DNA from: DATFNV01 sp963827935
GTDB lineage: Bacteria > Planctomycetota > Planctomycetia > Gemmatales > Gemmataceae
Assembly (NCBI GenBank): GCA_963827935.1
Contig: CAWHCN010000004.1
Location: 1,860,001 to 1,924,000 of the forward strand
Length of the DNA: 64,000 nucleotides
Reading direction: 5' to 3'
Shown: piece after piece, positions 18,958 through 28,392 of the stretch
Position numbering within the stretch: the stretch's first letter is position 1
Layout of the letters: the number at the start of each line of letters is the position of its first letter
Translations under genes and position numbers: made by a program
The notes under the pieces: generated by a model
What the model was told of the DNA's origin: nothing
What the model saw: the letters and a program-made list of their open reading frames with translations, nothing else
Database searches by the model: none

Positions 18958-20348
18958 CTATTTCCCGATGCAATACAGGCTTTTCGCCGTTCGCACATAC
19001 ATCCGCTTCCCTTCAAACACCAGCGAGCTGCGGAACGTCTCCAGCTTGTTTCGGGCCAGCTCCTTGTATTCCCGTCCCGGCTGCAGGACCACCGTCGAAC
19101 CGTTCTCGCTGCTGATGAAAATGCGCTCGCCGGCGAGCGAGATGCTCGGGTAGATTCTATCGCCCAGGTTTAGGCGTTGCTCGTAAACCAGTTTGCCGGT
19201 GGCGGCATCGAGCACGGTCAGAAACCCATCGTCGCTGGCCTCGTAAAGCAGGCCGTCGTGAAGCACGGGCGATGAGAACCCATAGCCGCCGCCGTGGGCC
19301 TTGCCCTTCCACAGCGGCTTGAGCTTGGTCACCTCGTCTATCGAGGCCGGCAGCCGGGTGGCGGTTACGGAGCCGTGGACGTAATAGACGACGCCGTCGT
19401 GCAGGATGGGCGAATTGGAGCCGCAGGAGCCGAGCTTGTCGGTCAGCAGCTTCCCGTCTTCGGCACGCACGATTGCCCCCCGGGGCGTGAGGAGGACATC
19501 AACGTCGCCGACGCGGGTGACCAGGGACGTGCCATGGCTGGTCGGCAACTTGAGCGCCACGACTCGCTGCCCGTCTTCGGATCAAGACCAACGAGATCGG
19601 TGAAGTGGACGATCAGTTTGCCGCCGGCCAGCACCGGCGAGCCGGAATGAGCGTATGCGGCGTTGGAATGTTCAATCAGCTTCAGCCACTGGCGGTTGCC
19701 CTCCAGATCGTAGCCGGCCACCAGGCCGTCGCCGTAAACGACGTAAATGTTGTGCCCATCCGTGACCGGCGTCGGGGCCGAATAGCCGGCATCCTGCTGG
19801 ATGCCCGGATGCGTGTAGAGGACAGCCACCGTGAGCTTCTGTTTCTCCTTGTCGAGCTCCTCGATCTGTTTGCGGTACGGCTTGAGCTTGGCATCGATCA
19901 CTTCCTTCGAGGCCTGGTCCTTTTTGAGATCGCGATTGACTGTATCCATCTCCTTGCGGATCGCCGCTTGCATACGATTCAGGTCCGCCGTTGCGGCCAG
20001 CTCAACCTTGAGCCGCTCCTGCACCTCGGGCGCGATGTCCAGTTCGGAATACTTGCAGGTTTTTTGCCAGATGATCTTGCCATCGTCCTTGTTCAGGCAG
20101 AGCAGCGTGGCCGGTTCCGAGCCGATGAAGAGATGCTGGCCCAACAGGACCGGATGGCTGACGCCATAGCCCGGCATGGGCGTTCGCCAGATGACGTTCT
20201 CCGTGGTGGACCATTCCAGCGGCGGCTCGGCCTTGGGATAGGTGCCGGTGCCGTCGGTACGCCAGCCGATCGGGGCGGTCGGAGCCGCGGAGGCCAGGAG
20301 CATAGCGCCGATCAGGACGGCGCCCAGGCGGGTGGTGGTGGCTGCCAT
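18958..20348 (-). pseudogene. PQQ-type beta-propeller with inserted coiled coil, one frameshift
   Basis: Paralogue of the next gene downstream. It starts with a signal peptide (GAVLIGAMLLASAAPTAPIG) followed by GWRTDGTGTYPKAEPPLEWS. Blades such as LLCLNKDDGKIIWQKT, VLDAATGKLVYEQRL and the C-terminal SLYCIGK match the family. Between blades, at residues 105-165, there is a 60-residue charged helical insertion (LKVELAATADLNRMQAA, then KQIEELDKEKQKLT) that should form a coiled coil. The frame shifts near 19581, at GGGC-AGCGAG, where one missing C explains the break. Joined length is about 463 residues. With 17646-18911 it probably forms a two-gene operon. Confidence 0.85.
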
Positions 20349-20454
20349 GCGTGGCTCTCCGAGACAAGGAAGAATTGGCGGGAACGAAGATGCCCGCTGT
20401 CCAGGGGAAAAGGCGACTGGGCGTAGAGATTAGGCAGGTTTCAAGCGTTATGTT

Positions 20455-20535
20455 CGTCGGAGCCGCGCACGCAGCGGAGCGGAGTAAGCGGCCGAGCGCC
20501 GCTTACTCCGCTCCGCTGCGTGCGCGGCTCCGACG
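20455..20535. terminator. Perfect 38-bp hairpin after the DUF1549/1553 gene
   Basis: Bases 20455-20492 and 20498-20535 are exact complements around the 5-base loop CGAGC. The hairpin sits six bases beyond the stop of the minus-strand gene at 20541 and about 110 bases before the start of the PQQ gene ending at 20348. It fits a strong transcriptional block, though without a T-run it may rather be a repeat element that serves as one. Confidence 0.7.
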
Positions 20536-20540
20536 ACCCA

Positions 20541-23075
20541 TCACCGGTTGAACACGAATTCCTTCGTATTCAAGAGCGCCCAGAGGATGTTCTCGTAAGC
20601 GATCTTCTTGCTCTTGCCGTTGGCCTGGATGTTGTCGAGGGCGAGCTGCAGGTGCTTCGCGCTCGGCTTGCGGCCCAGGGCCCAGAGGAACATCTCCTCG
20701 ACCTTCTCGGCATCGGGGCGTGAGTCCTTCGCCAGGGCATCGGCCCGGCCTCCTTGCCGTGCGATCTTGCCCTGCACCTCTTCCGAGTTGAGCAGGTGCA
20801 GCGCCTGGGCCAGGTTGGCCTCGCTGACGCGCTCGCACTCGCAGGCGCTGATGCGCTGCGGCCGGCCGAACACGTCCAGGAAGTACGACTGGTACGATTC
20901 GTCCGGCAGCATGATCGCCCGGTTCGGTGCATGCTTGTCCTGCGGCAGGCCGGCGAACGCCGTTGGGCTGGCCGTCACCTGGCAGACGGCGTCGAACAGC
21001 ACCTCGGCCGACATCCGCTTCGGATAGTAGCGGCTATAGGCCTGCTTGTCGTTCTTGTTGAACTCGTTGGGCGTCGAGCTGAGGCTATAGGTCCGGCTCT
21101 TGCAAATCGTCCGGATCAGGTGTTTCAGGCTGAATTTGTGGTCCACCAGGTCCTTGGCCAGGGCGTCGAGCAACTCGGGGTTGCTGGGCGGGTTGGTGAC
21201 GCGCATGTCGTCCAGCGGATCGACGATGCCGCGGCCGAAGAAGTGGGCCCAGTAGCGGTTGGCCACGGCCCGGGCGAAGAACGGGTTGCTCGGCTCGGCC
21301 AGCCAATCGACCAGCTTCTGGCGCGGGTCGAGGTCGCCGTCCGGGTCCATCGGCTCGCCGCCGAGCGGCTTCATGACGGCGGCCTTGCCGGTCCGCTTGT
21401 TGACGACGCTGCCCGTCGACTTGGTGTAGATGACGCGCTTCTGGTTCTGCTGGCCCTGGTTGCTCAGCCCAGGCATCGGGATCTGCTTGGTGCCGACGCG
21501 GCCGAAGAAGGCGGCCAGGCCCCAGTAATCGTCCTGGCTCCACTTCTCGTACGGGTGGTGGTGGCACTGGGCGCACTGCATGCGCATGCCCAGGAAGACC
21601 TGCGAGGTATTGTCCACGAACAGGTCCGCCGTCGGCAGGTCCTTGTACCAGACCGTCGGCGGCGACTTGCTCTCGTCCCCCACCGCGGCCAGGATGTCGC
21701 GGGCAAATTCGTCGTACGGCTTGTCCGCCGCCATCGCGTCCCGAATCCAGCCGTGGAAGCTGAACGTGCCATAGGCGCGGTTCTGCTGGTTGTTGCCGCG
21801 CTTCACGCGCAGGATATCCGCCCATTTGTTCGCGAAATAGTAGGCATATTCCGGCGTATCGAGCAGGCGGTCCACCAGCTGGTCGCGCTTGGCGGCACTC
21901 TTATCCGACAGGAAAGCGAGGCGTTGCTTTGGCGTCGGCAGCGTGCCAGTGATGTCGAGGTAAACTCGGCGGACGAACTGCTCATCCGTGCTCTCCTCCG
22001 ACGGTACGATGCCGAGCTGCTTCCACTTGGCCAGCGTGTGCTGATCGACGACCGTCTTCGGCTGGAAGGTGTAGGCCGGCGTCGGGACGCCGAGGGGCAC
22101 AGTAGCGCGGAAGATGGTGACCTGTCCCTGGTAGCGGGCCATGATGGCCGCCTCGCCGCTCAGGGCCAGCGTCCGCACCAGGCCGTTGCCGTCAACCGCG
22201 GCCACGTCGGTGTCGTTGCTGTCGTACTGGGCCCGGCGGGTGATGTCTTCCACGGAGCCGTCACTGTAGTGGGCGTAGACGGCGAACTGCTGCCGGCCGT
22301 TGCGCGGCAGGGTCCGCTGCTCCGGGTAGAGGCTGATGCTGGTCACCTTGGGGTCGTCGGGCTGGCCGAAGGGGAGGCCGGCCGCGATCCAGCGGCGAAT
22401 GCTCCGATATTCATCGGAATTGGTCTCCATGCGCTTGCCGCCGCCGTGGGCCATGGTGCCCGACGCCTTGAGCAGGAGCAGGCTCTGGTCGGGGACCGCC
22501 GGGTTGACGCGGCGGCCGCGGGCTTCCTTTACCAGGGCGTTGTAGTCCACGTCCGGCTCGAAGCCGAGCAGGGAGATCTTGAAGCCGTTCTGCCCGCTGG
22601 CCTTGCCGTGGCAGCCGCCGGAATTGCAGCCGAGCTTGGTGAAGATCGGCACGATCTGGTTGCCGAAATTGATCGGCAGGTCTTCCTCGATGCTCTGGGC
22701 CTCGACGGGGACGCGGGCGGTGTGGCTGCCGTAGCGGGCGATGATTTCGGTCTTGCCGCTAGCCAGGGGCAGGACCCGGCCGCCGGGCAGGATGCGGGCG
22801 ATCTTCCGGTCGGCCACCTCGAACTCGGCGTCCCCGGTCAGGTCGGCCTGGCGGTCGCCGTCCAGGATTGCCGTGACGATCAGTTGCTGGGCGGCATCGC
22901 TGCCTTTGAGAGTGATTTTCTCCGGATGGGCGGCCAGCGTCCTGACCTCGGCGGGCTTTGGCGGCGGGGTCACTTCGCCGGCAAGAGATTCCTTCTTATC
23001 GGCGGCACGCGCACCGGCGGCCAGGATTGCCACGGCCAGGGCGGCCAACACTGGGCAGCGTCGAAACAGTGTCAT
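20541..23075 (-). CDS. DUF1549/DUF1553 cytochrome-type protein with Ig-like domain
   Basis: A complete 844-residue exported protein. After a signal peptide (LAALAVAILAAGARA) comes a Big2-like domain (about 40-130), then a PSCyt-like region with LGCNSGGCHGKASGQNGF, the DUF1549 domain (VRRVYLDITGTLPTPKQR, FANKWADILRVKRG), a heme-type motif CAQCHHHPYEKW, and DUF1553 (NRYWAHFFGRGIVDPLDDMR to LLNTKEFVFNR). These proteins are planctomycete specialities thought to work outside the cytoplasm, possibly in polysaccharide breakdown or electron transfer. It follows a DUF1501 gene in the same direction, 101 bases upstream, with a hairpin in between. Confidence 0.92.
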   Translation of the reverse strand: MTLFRRCPVLAALAVAILAAGARAADKKESLAGEVTPPPKPAEVRTLAAHPEKITLKGSDAAQQLIVTAILDGDRQADLTGDAEFEVADRKIARILPGGRVLPLASGKTEIIARYGSHTARVPVEAQSIEEDLPINFGNQIVPIFTKLGCNSGGCHGKASGQNGFKISLLGFEPDVDYNALVKEARGRRVNPAVPDQSLLLLKASGTMAHGGGKRMETNSDEYRSIRRWIAAGLPFGQPDDPKVTSISLYPEQRTLPRNGRQQFAVYAHYSDGSVEDITRRAQYDSNDTDVAAVDGNGLVRTLALSGEAAIMARYQGQVTIFRATVPLGVPTPAYTFQPKTVVDQHTLAKWKQLGIVPSEESTDEQFVRRVYLDITGTLPTPKQRLAFLSDKSAAKRDQLVDRLLDTPEYAYYFANKWADILRVKRGNNQQNRAYGTFSFHGWIRDAMAADKPYDEFARDILAAVGDESKSPPTVWYKDLPTADLFVDNTSQVFLGMRMQCAQCHHHPYEKWSQDDYWGLAAFFGRVGTKQIPMPGLSNQGQQNQKRVIYTKSTGSVVNKRTGKAAVMKPLGGEPMDPDGDLDPRQKLVDWLAEPSNPFFARAVANRYWAHFFGRGIVDPLDDMRVTNPPSNPELLDALAKDLVDHKFSLKHLIRTICKSRTYSLSSTPNEFNKNDKQAYSRYYPKRMSAEVLFDAVCQVTASPTAFAGLPQDKHAPNRAIMLPDESYQSYFLDVFGRPQRISACECERVSEANLAQALHLLNSEEVQGKIARQGGRADALAKDSRPDAEKVEEMFLWALGRKPSAKHLQLALDNIQANGKSKKIAYENILWALLNTKEFVFNR

Positions 23076-23124
23076 GGATGGGAACTCCCCGAATCAGCAG
23101 GTGGGTCGGTCGGCGGGACGGACA

Positions 23125-23166
23125 GCCGCTTGCGGCTTCGCGGGGGGATGCGAAGCCGCAAGCGGC
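23125..23166. terminator. Hairpin between DUF1501 and DUF1549 genes
   Basis: GCCGCTTGCGGCTTCGC (23125-23141) pairs exactly with 23150-23166 around an 8-base loop. It lies in the 101-base gap of a two-gene operon, downstream of the DUF1501 stop, so it could weaken transcription into DUF1549 or protect the upstream mRNA. Confidence 0.6.
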
Positions 23167-23176
23167 GCAGGATGGC

Positions 23177-24460
23177 TTACAGCAGTTCCTTGACGATGTC
23201 GCGGTCGTCGAGGATGTACATCGGCCGGCCGCTGCCGTTGGCAAACGTCTGCGACGGGTCGATGCCCAGGGCGCGGTAGATCGTGCTGAGAAGGTGCGGC
23301 ACCATGATGGGCCGATCCTTGGGGCGTTCGCCGCGGGCCGTGCTGGCGCCGACGGCCTGCCCCATCTTCAGCCCGCCGCCTGCGATCATCGCCGACATGA
23401 CCGGCGACCAGTGATCGCGGCCGGCGTTCATGTTGACCTTCGGCGTGCGGCCGAACTCGCCCCACATCACCGTCACCACGTCCTTGTCCATGCCCAGGTC
23501 GTGCAGGTCCTGGATCAGGTTGGCGACGCCCTTGTCCACCTGGGGCAGCTGCTTCTTCAGTTGCGTGAAGTTGCCGCCGTGAGTGTCCCAACCGCCGATC
23601 GACAGCGTCACGCAGCCGACGCCGACCTCGACCAGCCGCCGGGCCGTCAGGAACTGCTCCACGCCCTTGTAGCGGTCGCGGGTGCTGCTGTCGCACTTGC
23701 TCAGATCGAGGGCGTCGCGGACGACGCCGGAGGTGATCATGTCGAAGGCACGAGTGTGGAACGTGTCCATGCCGGCCATGTCACCTTTGGTGTCGAGGTC
23801 GCGGCGCAGGTCGTCGAAGCCTTCCACCAGGGCCTTGCGCTGCTCGAGGCGGTCGAGCGTGACGTTGTTCGGCAGCCGCAGGTTCTGCAGGGCGGCCCCG
23901 CCCGGGGTGAACGGCCGGTGTGCGATGCCCAGGTAGCCCGGCTCGGTGCCGTAGCGCGACATGCCGCGCAGGCTGACGTAGGGCGGCACGTCGCCGCTGT
24001 TGCCGCGCAGCTTCGACACCACGGAGCCGAACGACGGATGGTTGGCGATGCGGTTATCGCGCTCGGCGTAGCCGGTCATGACCAGCGAGTCGGAGTGCTC
24101 ATCGGTCGAGACGATGGACCGCACGCAGGCTAGCTTGTCCCACATCTTGGCCTGGAGCGGCATGTGCTCGCAGATCTGCACGCCGCTGACGTTGGTGGCG
24201 ATGGGGTGGAACTCACCCTTGAACTCCTTGGGGGCGTCGGGCTTCAGGTCGTACATGTCCATGTGGGATGGACCGCCCGGCAGGTAAATCATGATGGCGG
24301 CCTTGCTGGAGGCTGGCTTGCCGCTTTGCCGGGCGGCGACGGCCCGGGCCCGCAGCATGTCGGCGAGCGTCAGGCCGGCCCCGAAGGCCCCGATTTTCAG
24401 GAAATTGCGGCGGGACAGGCCGTCACAGTACCGTTGGGCGGCCCCTAGCAGCGTTAGCAT
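23177..24460 (-). CDS. DUF1501 protein with Tat signal
   Basis: A complete 427-residue member of the alkaline-phosphatase-fold DUF1501 family. The twin-arginine motif SRRNFLKIG is at 16-24, within MLTLLGAAQRYCDGLSRRNF. Other marks are IYLPGGPSHMDMYDLKPDAP, LACVRSIVSTDEHSDS, GWDTHGGNFTQLKK and VMWGEFGRTPKVNMNAGRDH. The start ending at 24460 is supported by a GGAGAG site just upstream; a longer open frame to 24601 lacks one. It is co-directional with the DUF1549/1553 gene, the usual planctomycete partner, so the two products probably work together outside the cytoplasm. Confidence 0.92.
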   Translation of the reverse strand: MLTLLGAAQRYCDGLSRRNFLKIGAFGAGLTLADMLRARAVAARQSGKPASSKAAIMIYLPGGPSHMDMYDLKPDAPKEFKGEFHPIATNVSGVQICEHMPLQAKMWDKLACVRSIVSTDEHSDSLVMTGYAERDNRIANHPSFGSVVSKLRGNSGDVPPYVSLRGMSRYGTEPGYLGIAHRPFTPGGAALQNLRLPNNVTLDRLEQRKALVEGFDDLRRDLDTKGDMAGMDTFHTRAFDMITSGVVRDALDLSKCDSSTRDRYKGVEQFLTARRLVEVGVGCVTLSIGGWDTHGGNFTQLKKQLPQVDKGVANLIQDLHDLGMDKDVVTVMWGEFGRTPKVNMNAGRDHWSPVMSAMIAGGGLKMGQAVGASTARGERPKDRPIMVPHLLSTIYRALGIDPSQTFANGSGRPMYILDDRDIVKELL

Positions 24461-24634
24461 TGTCTCTCCCCCCGGACGGGCGATACGTAGTTTGGGCGAC
24501 ACGCTCAATGCTAACCTGAGGCGGGCCGGCGTGCAAATGCTAAACGGGGGTAAATGATTGCAGCAGAATGGCGCGCTGGGGAAGTCGATGGACCGGGACA
24601 AGAGGGATGCCTCCGGAACCTCCGAGGTGCTTTC

Positions 24635-25252
24635 TCACGATGGGCGCCGCAGGCGCTCGATCTCTCGCAGCGCGTCCTCGTAGTCTTCCGGGGTGTTCAG
24701 ATTGCGCAGGGTCTGAAGTAACGGATCCACGTCCGCCAGGTCCTGCGGCCCGACGACCCGCGTCGGCACCGCCTCGAACAGGAAGAAGGGCCGCAGCCGA
24801 TCCTCCGCAAGCAGCCGTTGGACCGCTTCTGCAACCTCCAGCCGATAGACGGCGGCCAGGGGATGGTGATACTCGCCGACGCGCGGCACGCAGATGGCGG
24901 CATCGCCGAGCAGATCGATCATTCGCCTTACAAAGTTAGGCTGCAGGAATGGCACATCGCAGGACGAGAGATAGGCCGCTTCAGCCCGACCGGCCAGCGC
25001 CGCCAGGCCGGCGGCGAGTCCCTGGAGCGGGCCGCGTCCCTCGTCCTCGTCGCGCACGACCGCGACGCCAGTAGGCAGCGCGGGCAAATCCTGGCCGGGG
25101 GCGGCGACCACGACGACCGGAGCGACCGCCTCGCCCAGCAATCGGACGACCCGCGGCAGCATGATCTCGCCGCCGAACGGCAGCCAGGCCTTGGGGCGAC
25201 CCATCCGCCGGCTCTGTCCACCGCAGAGGACGATCCCGCCGGTGCGCATCAT
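24635..25252 (-). CDS. mobA: Molybdenum cofactor guanylyltransferase MobA
   Basis: MobA joins GTP to molybdopterin to give the guanine dinucleotide cofactor used by DMSO-reductase-type enzymes. The nucleotide-binding signature GGIVLCGGQSRRMGRPK is at 5-21, followed by DEDEGRGPLQGL (guanine site) and SSCDVPFLQP with the metal-binding Asp. Length 205 residues is normal. The start overlaps the stop of the upstream membrane-protein gene by four bases (ATGA), so the two are likely translated together. No molybdoenzyme is in this window. Confidence 0.92.
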   Translation of the reverse strand: MMRTGGIVLCGGQSRRMGRPKAWLPFGGEIMLPRVVRLLGEAVAPVVVVAAPGQDLPALPTGVAVVRDEDEGRGPLQGLAAGLAALAGRAEAAYLSSCDVPFLQPNFVRRMIDLLGDAAICVPRVGEYHHPLAAVYRLEVAEAVQRLLAEDRLRPFFLFEAVPTRVVGPQDLADVDPLLQTLRNLNTPEDYEDALREIERLRRPS

Positions 25253-27105
25253 CGCGTCGCCTCCGGGGCCGCTGCCCTGCCCCTGCGCAGGCAGAGGAAC
25301 AGACCCACGACCAGAGCCACCTGCAGCACGAAAGCGCCTGCGAGGAAGATCGAGCTGGAGCCGCCCAGTGTTTCGTTCAACATGCCCCCGATGCCTCTTT
25401 GGATCCCTTCGCCGCTGCTGTCGGGCTCAAGGATTTCGGGATTGTGAAACAGAAGCCACCAGTGGGACCAAAACATCACGGCGAATTCCAGGACCATGCC
25501 GCAGCAGACCAGGGCGGCGACCCAGGTCCGCGCCCGGCTCAGGACTCCCCAGCCCAGCGCCGCCAGGAGAACGGCTGTCGGATAGATGGCCGAATGGGCG
25601 ATGCCCCACGGAATCTTGCCCGGGTGCAGCGCGGCACCGCCCAGCGTGCCGCCCAGGAGGCAAAGCCAGACCGCAACCCAGACCGCCGGCCTGTTGGGCG
25701 GGGGTTTCGTCCAGGAGAGGCCGGGGGCGACCAACAGCCGTCTCAAGCCGGCATCAAGCAGGAATAGGCAGAGCGACAGCGTAAGTGCTCCGGTGAGCAG
25801 GCTGAAGTAAAGCTGCGTCACCCCCCGGTGCAGGGCCACGCGATTGGGAGCGCCGATGAACCAGCGCTGCTCCCCCCGGTCATCGTCAAAGAACCACGGC
25901 GCCGCGCCGCGATAAATCTCGACGGAGTTGGGCGGGGCATCAGCGTCCGGAGCAACCCCAATTACAAGCGCCTTGTAGATGCCGACAGGGAACACAGACA
26001 TGCTGAGGTTGTACCCCATCCAGCCGGCAGTCGTCCGGGGGCTGAAGGTGGCCTTGTCGTCGCCGAGGGACGCCGGCGTACTGTGCAGTACCTTGTCCAT
26101 GCCCAGGTTGCCGACCAGCCAGGCGTACCAGGTCCCCCCCAGTACGGCCACGACCGTGGCCGCGGCGAGGAATTGATGCAACCGGAGCGGCAACGCCCGT
26201 TCGTACAGGGCCAGCACGACAGCGCAGAGCAACAGCGGCAGAATGTAGAGGGCGACCGCTTGATGCGTCAGGTAACCGAGGAGCCCGGCGATCAGGAAGC
26301 CGACGAAGTAGTTGGCGGCACGCAGCGGATCAACACCGCGCTGTCGCATTGACTGGAGATAGAAATGCAGGGCCAACACCAGGTAATAGGTGGCCAGCAT
26401 TTTGGGCCAGGTGAACCAGGCGTTGTGGAGCATCCACAGGTTGAGCGGCACCAGGAACAGCGCCAGCCAGGCCGCCCGCCGGCCAAACAGGTCGCGCAGT
26501 AGCAGGAACAGGGGCAGGACGAAGCAGATGTTCGTGGCCGCCGACGCCAGCTGATAGATATCGAAGCCGTGGCCAGCGCTGCCCATGACGAACGCGGTAG
26601 CCAGGTTGAACAGCGGCGTGCGCGAGGCCACCGTATAGCCGTTGGCCCACGTCCTGGTCACCGCCTCGTCACCGACAAAGATCTGGGCCTCGTTGTAGTG
26701 CATATACCAGTCGAAGTACCAGTAGCTGCCGCGATAGGCCGGCAGCAGAATCTGGATGGCGACCAGGTGCAGATAGGCCAGCGTGAAGATTGCGGCCAGC
26801 GGCCAGGTGGATGGGCCCGTCTCGGCCGGGCGCTTTGGCGTGGTCAGGCGGCACCAGAGGGCAATGCCAAGCATCACCACGGCGCCACCAAGGTTGAAGT
26901 ACGGCTGCGGAGCGTGGAGCACGAATGCCGTGAAGGCGCAAACAGCCAGGGCGGCGAAGCCGACGCCGAAGCTGGCAACGAAACGCTCTTCCCGATCGAA
27001 CTGGGTCAGCCGGCCCACAATGGGTGTACCAATCGCCCATGCCAGCAGCGGAAATGCGAGGGCGACACCCCCAAGCTTCAAGACCAGCGCCAGCTCGTCA
27101 CTCAT
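25249..27105 (-). CDS. GT-C-like integral membrane protein
   Basis: A 618-residue protein with about 12 hydrophobic helices and a large soluble loop around residues 320-420 (YRGAAPWFFDDDRGEQRWF). An early extracytoplasmic loop has DWYMHYNEAQIF, recalling the acidic loop of GT39-type glycosyltransferases that use polyprenyl-phosphate sugars. This suggests transfer of sugar to lipid or cell-surface glycan, but no family signature is decisive, and a polymer-export role is possible. It overlaps mobA downstream by four bases. It is complete; the ATG ends at 27105. Confidence 0.65.
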   Translation of the reverse strand: MSDELALVLKLGGVALAFPLLAWAIGTPIVGRLTQFDREERFVASFGVGFAALAVCAFTAFVLHAPQPYFNLGGAVVMLGIALWCRLTTPKRPAETGPSTWPLAAIFTLAYLHLVAIQILLPAYRGSYWYFDWYMHYNEAQIFVGDEAVTRTWANGYTVASRTPLFNLATAFVMGSAGHGFDIYQLASAATNICFVLPLFLLLRDLFGRRAAWLALFLVPLNLWMLHNAWFTWPKMLATYYLVLALHFYLQSMRQRGVDPLRAANYFVGFLIAGLLGYLTHQAVALYILPLLLCAVVLALYERALPLRLHQFLAAATVVAVLGGTWYAWLVGNLGMDKVLHSTPASLGDDKATFSPRTTAGWMGYNLSMSVFPVGIYKALVIGVAPDADAPPNSVEIYRGAAPWFFDDDRGEQRWFIGAPNRVALHRGVTQLYFSLLTGALTLSLCLFLLDAGLRRLLVAPGLSWTKPPPNRPAVWVAVWLCLLGGTLGGAALHPGKIPWGIAHSAIYPTAVLLAALGWGVLSRARTWVAALVCCGMVLEFAVMFWSHWWLLFHNPEILEPDSSGEGIQRGIGGMLNETLGGSSSIFLAGAFVLQVALVVGLFLCLRRGRAAAPEATR

Positions 27106-27193
27106 CGATCATCCCGCCTTCGCCCACCAGATCCGCAAGGCCCCGCTCGTCGAGCTGGTTCCGCGTAGCGGCCGTGGTAGCCGAACATCGCCG

Positions 27194-27814
27194 TTACACT
27201 GTCCAAAGCCTCGATTTGTCGTCCGTTCGCCGAACCTCCGTGCGTGGCTGCCCGCGCTCCTCGATGCGGCGAAACCCCAATGACAAGACCTGGCTCACCA
27301 GGCACCGTTTCCCTTGCAACAGGGTTGGGCGAACCGCGGTTAGACGAAGGCCGTTGTGGCGCAGGAGTCGAAGCTGCCGGGTGTCCCGGTGGATGATCAG
27401 CAACTCGCGGACTTCGAGTCCGCTGTAGAACGGAAGTTTCTCGTCCGTGTCGTCTCCCGGACTCTGGATCTCCACAAGGAAGTCGGGACCGCCGAACAGG
27501 TGCGTATCGCAATTGAGCGCACGACCTCCCTTGAGGACGACGACCATGTCCGGCACGCGATAGTTTTCTTTCCAATCGTGCTGGCGATCACTGACGTTGG
27601 CCCCGGGATAGACCTCCCCCCGATCTTCTTGTTCCACCACCTCGTCGAGCGGAATCTCCAGACGGTGCACAAGTCGCTGGTGCGCGAGGTTCGGCATTGA
27701 AGGCATGACGTACACTCCGTCCCAGACCTCGTCGTACAGGTCGATCCCCTTCCGCTTCCGCTCGCGGACCAGGTCCTCAAAAATGTCTTCGCCCAGGACC
27801 AGGGTTCGAGTCAT
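27194..27814 (-). CDS. Uma2-family (DUF820) putative nuclease
   Basis: A complete 206-residue Uma2 protein. Motifs: YDEVWDGVYVMPSMPN near the N-terminus, YRVPDMVVVLKGG with the conserved Asp, and PDFLVEIQSPGDDTDEKLPFY with the conserved Glu and following Lys. This set is a better match to an active PD-(D/E)XK site than the copy at 17028. The C-terminal 20 residues (RTEVRRTDDKSRLWTV) are extra. Role unknown; the family is linked to transposon-rich genomes. It starts at the ATG ending at 27814 after a GGAGGGACAC ribosome site. Confidence 0.88.
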   Translation of the reverse strand: MTRTLVLGEDIFEDLVRERKRKGIDLYDEVWDGVYVMPSMPNLAHQRLVHRLEIPLDEVVEQEDRGEVYPGANVSDRQHDWKENYRVPDMVVVLKGGRALNCDTHLFGGPDFLVEIQSPGDDTDEKLPFYSGLEVRELLIIHRDTRQLRLLRHNGLRLTAVRPTLLQGKRCLVSQVLSLGFRRIEERGQPRTEVRRTDDKSRLWTV

Positions 27815-27867
27815 GTGTCCCTCCGATCATCACGGGGCGCCGAATGCGGTCTTGCGGCCAGGGATGC

Positions 27868-28326
27868 TCATCCAGCCCCCGGGCGCTGATCCTTCGGCAA
27901 GCGCTTCCGTCTCAGGATAACACGCCCAACGCTGACCAGGCACCCGACAACGAAACCAACGGCAGCCACCAGGCCACCCACGACGAGGGCCTCGGCGTTT
28001 GGGTTGGGCAACGGCTCCCCGGCGCGGTGCTGCATGAACGGCCACGCCAAGCCAGCGATGACGCCAAGCCCGGCACCGACGGCGGCGCCCCGGGCGTAGG
28101 CCGTCTTCGTGTAATGCTGGATCATGGGCACCGTGCGATACAGCCACTGGCAGCCGGCCCCGATCCCCAGCAGCCCGACGATGACCACCGCACCGATGGC
28201 CCCGCCCCAGAGGATGGCGGCTCGATTTGGCACCTGCGCCAGTTCCCAGACCAGCCAGGCGCCGAAGAGCCCGCCGAAGGAGGCCCCAAGCAGCAGGACC
28301 ACGAGCGGATGGATGGGCGTTTTCAT
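27868..28326 (-). CDS. Small membrane protein, four predicted helices
   Basis: A protein of about 152 residues with four hydrophobic stretches (LVVLLLGASFGGLFGAWLVW, AAILWGGAIGAVVIVGLLG, GAAVGAGLGVIAGLAW, GGLVAAVGFVVGCLVSVG) and a basic C-terminus (RRKRLPKDQR). Glycine-rich helices suggest close packing. I do not recognise the family. The start at 28326 (MKTPIHPL) is preferred over the one 18 bases upstream because it keeps a short basic N-terminus. It lies 67 bases downstream of the amidohydrolase gene in the same direction. Confidence 0.65.
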   Translation of the reverse strand: MKTPIHPLVVLLLGASFGGLFGAWLVWELAQVPNRAAILWGGAIGAVVIVGLLGIGAGCQWLYRTVPMIQHYTKTAYARGAAVGAGLGVIAGLAWPFMQHRAGEPLPNPNAEALVVGGLVAAVGFVVGCLVSVGRVILRRKRLPKDQRPGAG

Positions 28327-28392
28327 TGGGCCTGCCTCTTTCAACCCCCCGCGTCGGCCGACAGGCTCCAGTTCCCTTGCTGGCGCTGCGGG

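Noticed and set aside
20754..23279. An 841-codon open frame antisense to DUF1549/1553
   Set aside because: It is a GC-rich shadow of the real minus-strand gene, which has clear domains and a signal peptide.
22958..24133. A 391-codon open frame antisense to DUF1501
   Set aside because: It is a shadow ORF; the minus-strand frame has a Tat signal and all DUF1501 motifs.
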